From: Eucalyptus grandis
Taxonomy: Eukaryota > Streptophyta > Magnoliopsida > Myrtales > Myrtaceae
Assembly: GCF_016545825.1 (NCBI RefSeq)
Contig: NC_052622.1
Location: forward strand, 43,919,263 to 43,983,262
DNA length: 64,000 nucleotides
Direction: 5' to 3'
The stretch's first letter is position 1. Each line of letters opens with the position of its first letter. The notes under the pieces were generated by a model, which ran no database searches, was not told where the DNA came from, and saw only the letters and a list, made by a program, of their open reading frames with translations. Shown in pieces: positions 23,552-34,030 of this stretch. Both the position numbers and the translations under genes were made by a program.

Positions 23552-23900
23552 AGGAAATGACACAAATGGTCCATAAATTTTTATCTAGTGGGCAATGTTG
23601 TCCCTTTATTTAATGTCATTGAATTATATAAAAATGTTTTATGTTATTGAATGTTTATGTGAGATTTATTGTTAACTGTTTTAAAATATTAAGCTGTTAT
23701 ATGAAAAACATGAAAATTTAATTAGAAAGGCAAATGGGTATAGAAAAATTCGAACTCAGGACCCACATTGAATAAATTTAAAATTTAGGAATGATATTAC
23801 ATATTAGTATTAAATTCAACGATAATATTAAACAAATTAAAAGTTCAAGGACGATATTGCATATTGAGTTAAAGTTAAAGGACTGTTTGTATAATTATCC
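23552..23900. mobile_element. Mutator-like MITE with 10-bp target-site duplication
   Basis: The left end is AGGAAATGACACAAATGGTCC and the reverse complement of the right end is GGATAATTATACAAACAGTCC, imperfect inverted termini. The flanks carry AATAAATTAA at 23542-23551 and again at 23901-23910. The 9-10 bp duplication length suggests a Mutator-type element. The interior is AT-rich and non-coding, with an inner near-repeat (AGGAATGATATTACATATT versus AGGACGATATTGCATATT). Confidence 0.75.
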
Positions 23901-23910
23901 AATAAATTAA

Positions 23911-24887
23911 TCATAAGAGAGCAATCACTACTGAAGTAAGATCAAATCAATCAACCAAAAATGACTTGATAGAGTAAGCTGAGAGCTTAACTCAGAATTC
24001 AAAATATTAAATAACTCATTAGCATAAAAAAAAGTAGATAAAAATTATTAGATTTACACGTCAGACATATCATTTTTGTTGATATAACTAGAATTTGAGG
24101 GCAATGTGACGATTAACAATTATCTAAAAAAAATAAAAATTGGAAGTTCAGAAACGACATCTTGTTTAGAAACCATATGTTGGCGATTCTGGCCGTAAAG
24201 AATCATTTCATTAAAGTTGTTAAAGACAATGCCTTAACTTTCAAGAATGTCGAGGACAACCCGAGAAATTGAAGATTACAACGTAAATGGGAGATTGATC
24301 CTTGTATTTTCTCTTCTACTCCTACGAGCCCTTAGATGTCCTTCGGGTGAAGGTTTTGACGTGGTCGTCTGCTTCTTCTTAGTCTACTCGCCCGGTTATC
24401 TTTGCTGGCATTCTTGAAGCTTGGATTGGATGCGGGTCGTTGTGAGCTCTGGCTTGTTTTGGTTTCTTTCTTGCTTTTAATTGCTTGCTTTTCTCACCGC
24501 CATTTTAGAAGTTTTTTACATTCAGTGCTCTTCCACTTATTTATTTATTTGTAAAAAACCTTCCACTCATTATAACTTGTTGTCTTTCAAGTGTAAGTTT
24601 TGTGGCGTTGAATCTTGTGTATTTTTTGGTTAGCTCTATATATTATTATCTTTACCCAAAAAAAAAAAACAATTATCTGAAAAATCATGACCAATTGAAA
24701 ATAGCCAATGTTGCCATTTTATATGTGTCCCTCTATAAATATATATTTATATTCTTTATTTAAGATGATATATATTATACATCCAATATAATTTAGTTAT
24801 TTTTCTCTAATAAATAGGTGATATACCAATTCTTCAGTGCTCCAAGCTTTTGATGAGATGGCTTTGATAAAACCAAGAACCACTGTA
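23911..24887. other. Upstream region of the mS35 gene
   Basis: AT-rich. A stretch ending in an A run at about 24657-24670 looks like the 3' tail of a truncated retroposed sequence, but no protein can be read. The last part should hold the mS35 promoter. Confidence 0.4.
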
Positions 24888-24896
24888 AAACCCTAG
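24888..24896 (+). promoter_or_regulatory. Telobox-like AAACCCTAG in the mS35 leader
   Basis: AAACCCTAG lies 42 bp before the start codon and is followed by a GA tract (24904-24923). Such motifs are common near the start sites of plant ribosomal-protein genes. Confidence 0.55.
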
Positions 24897-24937
24897 ACAG
24901 CCAGAGAGAGAGAGAGAGAGAGAGGAGAGAGACAGCC

Positions 24938-27419
24938 ATGAACAGAGTACTGAGAAATGCTTCGTTCTACGCACGAGGCCTCCTCCTTCTTCGCCCCCCG
25001 CCCTCTAAACCCGCCGGCGCCGCCCTAAGCCCCTCGCCCTCGCCGTTCTCCGAGTGGGCTCGTCCTCTGCCCCGGTTCTACTCCTCCGAGAACGGCTCGT
25101 CCGGCGAGACCCCCCCAACCGACGCTCCCGAGGCGGGTCCGGACAACCCGCCGGAGGCGAAGGAGGTCGCCGTCGATGCCGCGGCTCAGAAGAAAGAGGC
25201 CGCTCTTGTCGATGTCAAGAACGTCAGCAATAAAGGTGAGATCTTGGGGCCTGCTTTCGATTCAATTTGTGGGATTCCCATTGGATCTTCGGGCTATACT
25301 TTCGTTCAATCGGGCCTGCTAAAGGTCGCTTATAGCGTTCCGCGCATCGTTGGAAATCGGATTTGGTCGTAGCTAAAATGTCCTGGAAGAATGTAGCTTT
25401 GTCATTACATATGCTGTTGTTCCTGATTCGGATTGCGTTCTGGCTATTTGTTAAGATTCGATGCTCCGCAATGTTCCGTATTTCTGATCCCGTAGCCTTG
25501 TGGGTCATCGCCTTTTGAATGAATTCTGCAAGTTGCTCTGTTGGAGCGGTGGTTTACCAGTTATTCCTTATCTCATTCTTTTGTTTAATGTTTAGAGCTA
25601 AAGATGAGCATAGAGAAGTACTTCAAAGGAGATGAAGAGGCCCTGCCGTCCATCCTGGAAGCAATTTTGCATAGGAAGTTGGCGGGGAAGCACGCAGAGA
25701 CGGATGACGAGTTGACGGAGGAACTCCGGATGCAGCCTATTGATGATGTTAAGGACACCGAGTTTGAATCCGATTTCGAAGATCTTTACCAGACAGATGA
25801 GGAAGTTGAGAACCTGTACAATGCGAGAGACATTGTGATGAATAGAATGATGCAAGATGAGTACTTCAATATGGATGACAAGAAGTGGGACGACATGATT
25901 GAGGAGGCGGTCAGGCATGGTTACTTGAGGGACACCAAGGAGTGTGAGGAGGTTTTAGAGGACATGCTTTCTTGGGATAAGCTTCTTCCAGGTTTGTTTC
26001 TGTTCTTCGGTTCCGAAATGCTTGACATTGTGTGAAAAAAGTCAAAGCAGACGCAGGCATAACTCTAACTGAATGGGTCGCTAGATTAACAGTTCAGTGC
26101 AAGCCAGAGTGAAAAATAAGTACAATGTTAATATGCATGATATTTTTTACTTTTGGCTTGGAGTTAACTGGATCAGAATTTTTTCATGCATACTCTTATT
26201 TTTCTTTGAAAAGGAGACATGCCTTTTAGTTGTTCTCAAGACTCCCTGCTACATGGATGGCACTCTCCTTAGTGTTACACTAAGGTCATGAATGTGGTGA
26301 TGGAATTATGATCTTTGGAGCCTCATTTATTTTTTTCTTGCCTTCGTAGTTCATTTCAAGTTGGTTATGTGATTCTCCTATTTATAGTCTATTGCACTTC
26401 TGATATATTTTAAGTTGCAGCTGTCTTGCTGGATTTCTTTCTCAATGAAATGCTTTTGCAGATGAGATGAAGAAAGAAGTAGAAGAAAAGTTCAATGAGT
26501 TGGGAGATATGTGTGAGAGAGGCGAGCTTCAACCTGAAGAAGCTTTCGAACAATTTAAGAAGTTTGAAGATGAGATGGTGATGAAATATGCAAAGATGAT
26601 GGAAAAGGAAGTCCCACAGTTTGATGAGACTGCTGTACCAGATAAGAAAAAAGATTTGGATGACCCACCAGGTGAGGGACCAATACTTCGTTGGCAAACC
26701 CGTGTAGTGTTTGCTCCCGGTGGTGATGCGTGGCATCCGAAGAATAGGAAGGTGAAAATGGCTGTGACTGTTAGAGAGCTTGGTCTTTCAAAATATCAGT
26801 TCCGGCGGCTGAGAGAACTTGTTGGAAAGCGGTATAATCCAGGGAAAGATGAGCTCATGATCACCAGTGAAAGGTAATGTTAAGTAAGAAAAGATATGTT
26901 TAATTGTGTGGTTAATATACATACCATGGCCATTAACTATCAAGAAATGTTGCTTTCCTTATATGGAGACGAATGTTCTCTTACTATATTTTGGGAGATG
27001 GCTCTATGTTTCCGCATATTGCTTCTTTTGTTAAGGACTATCAGCTAGACCAATGTCAGTCTCTTGTGGAGTTATGACATAATCATGTTCGCACGGACTT
27101 GCATCTCATTGTTTAACTAATTTAAATGCGTAAATTTGTGTAGTTGCACCTTTTTCAGGACCTGGGCAACTTGCATAATCCTTTGCTGATCTAAATGTTC
27201 TTTTCTTGCCATTGCAGGTTTGAGCACAGAGAAGAAAATAGAAAGGATTGCCTTCGGACTTTGTTATCTCTCATTGAGGAGGCTGGTAAAGCTAATAAGC
27301 TGGTGGATGACGCCCGAGCTTCATATGTCAAGGACAGACTAAGAGCAAACCCTGCGTTCATGGAAAGGCTACGTGCCAAGACAGAAAAGATGAGGGCTTC
27401 AAGTACTGTGGCAGTGTGA
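24938..27419 (+). CDS. Mitochondrial small ribosomal subunit protein mS35, complete, four exons
   Basis: Exons 24938-25235, 25596-25991, 26462-26873 and 27218-27419 join in phase to 435 codons, all with GT-AG introns. The product matches plant mitoribosome proteins of the mS35 (S24/S35) family, a component of the small subunit in the mitochondrial matrix. The first about 45 residues (MNRVLRNASFYARGLLLLRP, then the LPRFYSSENG cleavage-like region) form an Arg/Ser-rich mitochondrial presequence. An acidic low-complexity part follows. The conserved core runs from GPILRWQTRVVFAPGGDAWH through KMAVTVRELGLSKYQFRRL to RYNPGKDELMITSERFEHREENR. The C-terminus is SSTVAV. The telobox and GA-rich leader suit a translation-machinery gene. 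The family call is strong; the exact paralogue name is not assigned. Confidence 0.92.
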
Positions 27420-28138
27420 TATTTTGATCCACATTGGCTATTTTAACCTATTTTAAATGGCCATTGGTCAATGAAATTCCTTGAAAAGAACCGGTCTTCT
27501 AATTCTTTTCAGTTTAGAGATAATTTTGTTAATAATCTGGCTTAATGTCTCTGAAGTTGCTGGAGAAGCCACTCGGACGGTTTAGCTGCTGGTTGACTAC
27601 TTTCTGACAAGTTGATTGCAGCTTCCAGATGCAAGCTTCAATTCGATCCTCCTTCTGGTAGATTTTGGGTGTAATTTCGCCCGGCTGTTGGCGGGCAGTT
27701 TGACAGCTATAGGCATTCTAAATGAGATTGTGAAGAGCCTCTTTAGATTGTGGACAATTCATATGTGCAATGTTCGCAATGTTCTTTGTAAAATAATCAG
27801 TGAATTTAGAGACTCAGCTTTGCCCATTGTGGTCTGAATTATGCTGAACTGCATATGAAAGAATCGGATTGACCAATGGAGACCATCCAAGAGGCTGGTC
27901 CACGTTGCTTCTTTTTTCTTAATTACTGTTCTCAAGTGAACTTTTTATTCATTTATTATACTTTCCGTTTCATCAAATTTGATTTTTACTTAGCTGTAAC
28001 AAATTTTGCAGACACCCTTTACCCACATATTTATATGCCTAGTTACTTTACAACTAAAAGAAATTAATTCTTCCTGTTGGGTCCGAAGCTTCTGGCGCCA
28101 TCGGACCATTATGTCCTTGTGGTCGTATGAGCATGAAT
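27420..28138. other. Convergent intergenic region
   Basis: Shared 3' flank between mS35 (+) and the reticulon gene (-). It should contain both 3'UTRs; nothing else is recognised. Confidence 0.5.
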
Positions 28139-29559
28139 CTATCTGGTTTTCTTTTCTTTGACTGGCCCTCTGGGAATCTTGTTTAGAAAATGCGCATCAA
28201 ACCTTCTGTAAAGCCTCCTTATCTCCCTTGCCATCCTGCCCACCAGCATGTCAACTTCTTCCTCGAACCGGTCGTACAGGAAGGGCAACGTCTCCATGCA
28301 GAAAAGCCCTGATATCGACATCAACCGAGCCGTATCGGCAACCGTTAGCACAAGATCTCAAATTCACCGGCAGATGAGATAGATCTTACCCAAATAGAGG
28401 AGGTTCAAGAAACTGAAGCAGCTTCCGATCACGGACAACACGTAGAGAACGGTAATTGCCTGAGGGAAATAATGAATCGCTTCAGTGCTTCTAATTGATA
28501 TCGAAAAGGAATTCAAGGAAGAGTACAGAGTCCTTCGAGTTCGTACCAATATGAATTGACGAAAGTCTCTCCCGCTTGCGATGTCGATCAGATTCAACAT
28601 GAGCTGGTTGAATCTTCCGTGAAAGGTTGAAGCCACATAATCAAACGTAAATCTGAACTGTGGGATCTGGGGAGCTTCCCTGAAAGGATTAATTAATCAA
28701 GTTAGGGAATGACTAGTTTAAGCGGGATCTTGTGGGACGATTCTGACATGATTTATGGTATTGCAAACGAGGTCAAGAGAAGCACCAGTTGAAGATCTCT
28801 GCGGCCTTGTGCCATATGAAGGTCACCAGCATCGCTGTGATGGAGATATGACACAGGAGGGTCACGAAATTGTACTCCACGACCTCGAACAGAAACCATA
28901 TCAACGTCGTCCCGGCCAAAAGCGCCGCCGAGACGTTTCTGTTCCTCCACAGCAATATATCTGCCACTGCATGGTCAAAGGCCGGCAAAAAATCACGGAG
29001 CGATACACGAGGATCCAAGACCTTGATGCAGGACAACAGGCGCAAAGACGCTGGAGGGAACAACTTATTGTGGAGAGGCTAATGAGAAAAACCTAGTCAA
29101 CCTCTGATACTTCCCTCCAGACTCTCAGGCAGATTGAGTGCTTTTCTATGTGATCCGCTGATCGAGATGAAGGTAAGGATATAGATTGATAACATTCAAG
29201 AATGATAAACCTTGTCCTGAAATAATCAAGGTTTTATGCGGCAAATTTATGTGAGAACCTTACATAAGACGACTGAAAAAAGGCCCTAAATCATTCTTTG
29301 TTCAGTAGCTTTTCCTGAGAATATAGGACGAGAGTGCATGCTCGGCAAGGACTTTCGGAAAGATCTCAAAAAACTCAATAATCAATTCAAATGCACCATC
29401 GATTAAATCTTCAATATGCCCTATAAAGTATAGAGGTACTTGTATATACGGTCGCTGGCTACCTGGGCCTCCGCCAAACACTTCATGTATCGACCTTGTA
29501 CGATCGAACAGTTTTCCCGGAGGAGTGTCGGCATCAGAATCGGATTCGTAAACTGGCAT
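28139..29559 (-). CDS. Reticulon-like protein (RTNLB), complete, five exons
   Basis: Minus-strand exons 29559-29463, 28966-28786, 28679-28547, 28459-28390 and 28308-28139 join in phase to 216 codons. Plant reticulon-like proteins insert as hairpins and curve tubular ER membrane. The first ATG at 29559 gives MPVYESDSDADTPPGKLFD; upstream AAAAAG codons lack an ATG. The reticulon domain starts VADILLWRNRNVSAALL, has hydrophobic hairpins (GTTLIWFLFEVVEYNFVTLL, then ITVLYVLSVIGSCFSFLNLL) and ends PFLYDRFEEEVDMLVG and HFLNKIPRGPVKEKKTR, the conserved KIPRGP tail with a basic end. The exon 2 donor is weak (TG|GTGCTT) but is the only one that keeps phase before an in-frame TGA. The exact RTNLB number is not assigned. 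Confidence 0.9.
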
Positions 29560-29628
29560 CTTTTTCAAGGAGTTGGGATGAGTTTGATTTTGTGTAGGGA
29601 TGTGACGATATAGTACAATCCAGCTGTG

Positions 29629-29635
29629 TTATATA
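29629..29635 (-). promoter_or_regulatory. Candidate TATA box of the reticulon gene
   Basis: TATATAA on the minus strand about 70 bp before the ATG, implying a short leader of about 40 nt. Confidence 0.4.
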
Positions 29636-29639
29636 TGAA

Positions 29640-32600
29640 GCACAACGATTCAAAGCTTGATAGGAAAGTAAACTTAGTAATAAAAGAAGCAAGGAATGCC
29701 TTTAGAGTCTGGCCTTCGAACTTAGCTTTGCATGTCCGCTACCCTGAAAATTATTCTATCGTGTTATATGGCCTCTAACTTTGAAAAACACCATCTCTTT
29801 TGCGCCTATGTTATATAAGAAATTGAGAAGGAAGCATCAAAAGGGAATAATGAAAAAGGTTTATAAAGACCCAACAAAAGGTTTAAGCAAGAAACAAGCA
29901 TATTTGACACCGAAACTTGATCAGGGGCCAAGGCAAAAAGCTATTTGAGGTGCTAACTTGATGGATAAGTCACATGTCAAGAAATTATTGAAGTGCTCTC
30001 AAGTTTTGTGCGACGGTATTTTTTGCATTAATGAGAATGCAGAGAATACTAGTATATATATGTATATATCTTTAAAAGATGTGATTGATATCAATCCAAA
30101 CATTACACCTTCAACAAGGGGCATCGAATCTTCTGTCTTACGCTCTTTTTGCAATGATTCTTATAATGTTGGATGACATTTTTCGGTCTAAAATACATGT
30201 AAAAATTCATGAGAGAGGCAGCAAAAGAAATTCGGTAGAGCATGAGTCACTGTGCATTAGGGTAGTAGTTTCTACATGATCTTCAAAAAGAGCTATTCAT
30301 AAGAAAAGAGGGAGCCGGTCAGATCTTGGAAAGAAGAAAGTGCAAAGCCTGGTTTCCTCCACAAGCGTGAACGGGTTTGGCTTAACCTGGGAGCGAATTA
30401 TTCTTTGTACCCATACGGTGTGATTCTTGTCCTCAAGTCTCCAACGAATCTACAAGATTGCTCCAACGATAAGGGGGCAAAAAAACAGTTTTGCTTTCCA
30501 TGTTTCTGTCTTTTCTACATCTTTTGTCGTTGAAAGTACCTATCAATGTCCAAAATTTGTTCGATACATGCACATCTGACATGGTTTTCACTGTTTAAAA
30601 AAGAACTTTTGAATTTTTTTATCTTCTTTTTCATCTATTTAGTTAAAATTTCTTATTAAATTTCTGACCTATAATGACGATTCACATTTTCCAAATATAT
30701 TTATAAGCTCTATTTTTAATGTGCACAAATAACATTTGATTGTGTGCATATTGTTATTTTCATGTCGTTTTCCTTGCATTTGATCAATTAAGTTGATTTA
30801 AGGAATTGTGTTTTTTTTTTTTTTTTGGGGGGGGGTCGGTTTTAAAGGGTGCTTCAATAATGGTTTTCAATGGTGAAAGGATGACTTGCATCGGCGATTG
30901 CTGTTCAAAACTTTCCTCAGCGTGAGTTGCTTTAATAAGGAAAAAAAGTGTAGTAAGAGTCAAAATTAGAGTGCTTGATATCATTGTTGGCGGGCTCCCC
31001 TAATCATGATCCACTCTACCTTTTGAATTGCATGCTTGCTCGTTCAATAGGGCTCAATCACTCCCTTAATGATTGTCTTCTCGAGACAGTGGCCTTACAA
31101 TGATTGCACTTCCATCAACAAATTCAATAGAAGCCACTTCCTCTAAGAATATCAAGATTCTTCACGAAATTCACTAAATTGAACTATATAATAAACGGAT
31201 CGATTTCCAATTATACATGACACAATAATATAAAATTCAAGTCCGGTTGTACTCTAAATGTCGGATGGAATGAAGCAATGTGGCTAGGTGATTAAAAGAA
31301 ATGTCTTTAAGCACTTTCTGCTAGTAAAGAAATTTTGAGTACAGCTTCCAACAAAAAGCTACACATTCACAACATATTTATTTGAATCAATGTGGCCATG
31401 GCTAATGTAAAAACTGCCAGCTCAGAGGCAGACAGTGGACTTTATCCTCCGATCATTTCAGAAGCAAGCAATTCTGTGCCGGGCCTTCGCAATAAAATAC
31501 ATTATAAATGAAAAGCTAATTGATGATCATCATATAGAATGATCTCTGGTACAGGTATATATGGGCGAACCAGTGATGAGGAACTCGCCATGATTGCCCA
31601 AATTTACTCATAGCAGCATCACCGAAAGCACAAGAATGGTGCTTAAAAGCTGCCTCCACGCTTCCATGCTTGGCCATCATTACCAAGGTAAGTCAACTGC
31701 TTCACACTGAGCGGGGTTTACCTGCAATTTTCTTTTTTCTTTTTTTTTTCCAGTAACTCCTGAAACGCAAAGGGTTTTCTCTATCATTTATGGTTAGAGC
31801 CATATGGGAAAATGGCACCTCCTCAATTCACTTAGGATATCTTTGTTCTTTAATAATATGATTTGCAATTCAGCAAATTATGCTTTACTGTTGCAAGTAG
31901 ATCTTTGCCTTTTCCAAGTACATTTGCAAGGACTGAAATTGGAAGGGAACAGGTAACCTTAAAGGAACTCTTTTTTTTTATCTCCAGGTAGACGACTTTC
32001 TGAAAAATGATCAGTGTTCCGTCCTAAATATAATTAGATTAGACTGTGCGGCCGACAAATCTTTCCGAAACTTTAATACTCTTGTTATTCTTATTAAGCA
32101 TTCTCAAAACAATAGATAAGGATTTACTGCTTTCAGAAAGTGCGAAAAAGCCAAGATGCTTTAGGTATTCCCCTCGACAACTAGTTAGTGTTTTCCATTG
32201 TGTTTTTTATGCTATCATGATCATATTCTTTTGTTGGATTCAGATAGGAATCGCCAAAACCAACTAATGAGCCAGGTTTGCATTAGCAGGAAGTAAGCAA
32301 TTTATCGGATTTCAAGCAAATTGTCCAAGAACTGGTATGGAACAGTACCAACACTTTACTCCAGCCTACCCGTTGAAGTTGAAAAACTTTCATGGACACA
32401 ACTTACATTGCTACATACAGCCACGATCGAAAATGTGTCTGTTCACGCACAGCTGAGATAGTAAAATTTGAAATTCTCCAAGATCACTTGTCAAGCCATT
32501 CTTTCCTGCGCTACTACCACTTGGGAGTGGAGCAATCAATTAATTATCCTCCTTTTGCCCAAACTGAATCTACCAAAAGCTATGGCCAACCAAAGGATGT

Positions 32601-32700
32601 CTCTTTCTTTATCTTTTCTCAACTAACAAAGCAGATCAACCCATGTGAAAATTTTCAGCTTTTCTTCCCACCCTAACTGGGGTAAAACATTTTTACTTTT
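29640..32700. other. Intergenic region between the reticulon and nsLTP2 genes
   Basis: AT-rich with T runs (about 30811-30826 followed by G8). Short open frames are present, none family-like. The end of the stretch is the upstream region of the lipid-transfer gene. Confidence 0.45.
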
Positions 32701-32715
32701 TACCGGTATTTTCTC

Positions 32716-32723
32716 TATAAATA
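32716..32723 (+). promoter_or_regulatory. TATA box of the nsLTP2 gene
   Basis: TATAAATA, 131 bp before the start codon. It is followed by a CA-rich leader and a CT tract. Confidence 0.75.
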
Positions 32724-32779
32724 GAGAGGGTACTTCAAGCCAACACCTCACACACTAAACCAACACACTAAACCAACCA

Positions 32780-32782
<3 letters not shown>

Positions 32783-32829
<47 letters not shown>
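32783..32829. repeat. (CT)n tract in the nsLTP2 5' leader
   Basis: About 23 CT units between the inferred transcription start and the ATG at 32847. Leader CT tracts are frequent in plant promoters, and length variation here could alter expression. Confidence 0.9.
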
Positions 32830-32836
<7 letters not shown>

Positions 32837-32846
32837 GACGCCCCAA

Positions 32847-33125
32847 ATGAAGACACCATCCATTGTGTTCTGCTCTTTGCTATTGCTGCTTCTAGCTGAA
32901 CTGCAGATCACTATGGCAGTAACGTGCAAACCAACAGAACTTAGCTCGTGTGCTAATTCCATTGTGTCATCGACTCCACCATCTAGACTATGCTGCACCA
33001 AAATCAAGGAGCAGAAACCCTGCCTTTGCCAGTACCTCAAGAATCCCAGCCTGAAGAAGTTTGTGAACTCTCCTAATGCCAGGAAGGTCGCTAGTACTTG
33101 TGGAACTCCGTTTCCCAAATGCTAA
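32847..33125 (+). CDS. Type 2 non-specific lipid-transfer protein, complete
   Basis: Single-exon gene of 92 residues. The first about 24 residues (MKTPSIVFCSLLLLLLAELQ, then ITMA) form a secretion signal. The predicted mature protein of about 68 residues starts VTCKPTELSSC and has the eight-cysteine pattern C-C-CC-CxC-C-C (the CC pair in SRLCCTKI, then CLCQYLKNPSLKKF and STCGTPFPKC). The short spacing and the CLC motif separate it from the roughly 90-residue type 1 proteins. Members bind lipids in the apoplast and act in cuticle deposition or defence; which of these applies cannot be told here. A clear TATA box and CT-rich leader precede it. All eight cysteines are intact, so it appears functional. 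Confidence 0.94.
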   Translation: MKTPSIVFCSLLLLLLAELQITMAVTCKPTELSSCANSIVSSTPPSRLCCTKIKEQKPCLCQYLKNPSLKKFVNSPNARKVASTCGTPFPKC

Positions 33126-34030
33126 GACAGTTCAATCATGGAGCCTGTTTTCTTTAAAAGCATATTATATTACCTGGACCTTATTATGTAGTGGAAATCT
33201 GAGTTGAGACTAGGCAGTAATGTACTCATATCCTAATGTGGTTTTCAATATATATCAGTCTGTGTGGAGGCACTGCTTGTGATGCAATAAAGTTGGTCAT
33301 CAGCACATGTACTGATCTCCAGTTTTTAGTGCTTCTTCCATGTATTTCTTGCCCATCTGCTGTTCATTCATGTACTTCCTGATCTACGGAAAGTTTCTTA
33401 GTAAGGAGTTAACAAATACCAAGCACATAGATAAGCAAAATATAAACAGTGTATGATCAAAGTTGCGTACAACTGGTGCTTCCTGATCACTAAGAAGGAA
33501 CTTCTGTTCATGAGTTGTTACCAAGTACCAACCACAGCATATGCTATTCTCATATCAGGTGACCCGACCCCAATTGAGTGCTAGCAAACCCTCTTCAATA
33601 TGGCTGGTTTCTCAATACGACAGCTTCTAACCAACACTGATCAAGGTTGGCCATGTGAGAATCCCGACACATAATCCCAGCCACTTAATTGAAAGAGAAG
33701 CTTTTCTTTTGCATGTCATCTTGTCATTTAATTAAAACTCACATTTTCAATTAATTCCACAATCACACAAAAATCCACTCCAATTATATAAGTGCAGTGA
33801 AGCACAATCAATCTGAAACAGTGGAGATGGGGGGAAAATAGCCAATTTTCTCTTTATTCTGCTGATAAGGATTACAAAAAGAATATTCTCAAATGCTGAT
33901 GTTGCATAATAATCTAGTGCCACCGTTCCATATTGGGGAAAATCAGAACGTTGGAGAGTAGCTCCAAGTTCTATTTCCATGTACAAGAGAAAAGATATGA
34001 AAGGTGTACTTACAGAATCAATATTGTAGT
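33126..34030. other. Convergent intergenic region, nsLTP2 to kinesin
   Basis: 3' flanks of the lipid-transfer gene (+) and the kinesin gene (-). No other feature is supported. Confidence 0.5.

Noticed and set aside
30784..30984. 66-residue frame with a signal-peptide-like start
   Set aside because: It ends in a poly-Lys stretch from a T run, has no family resemblance and no promoter features.
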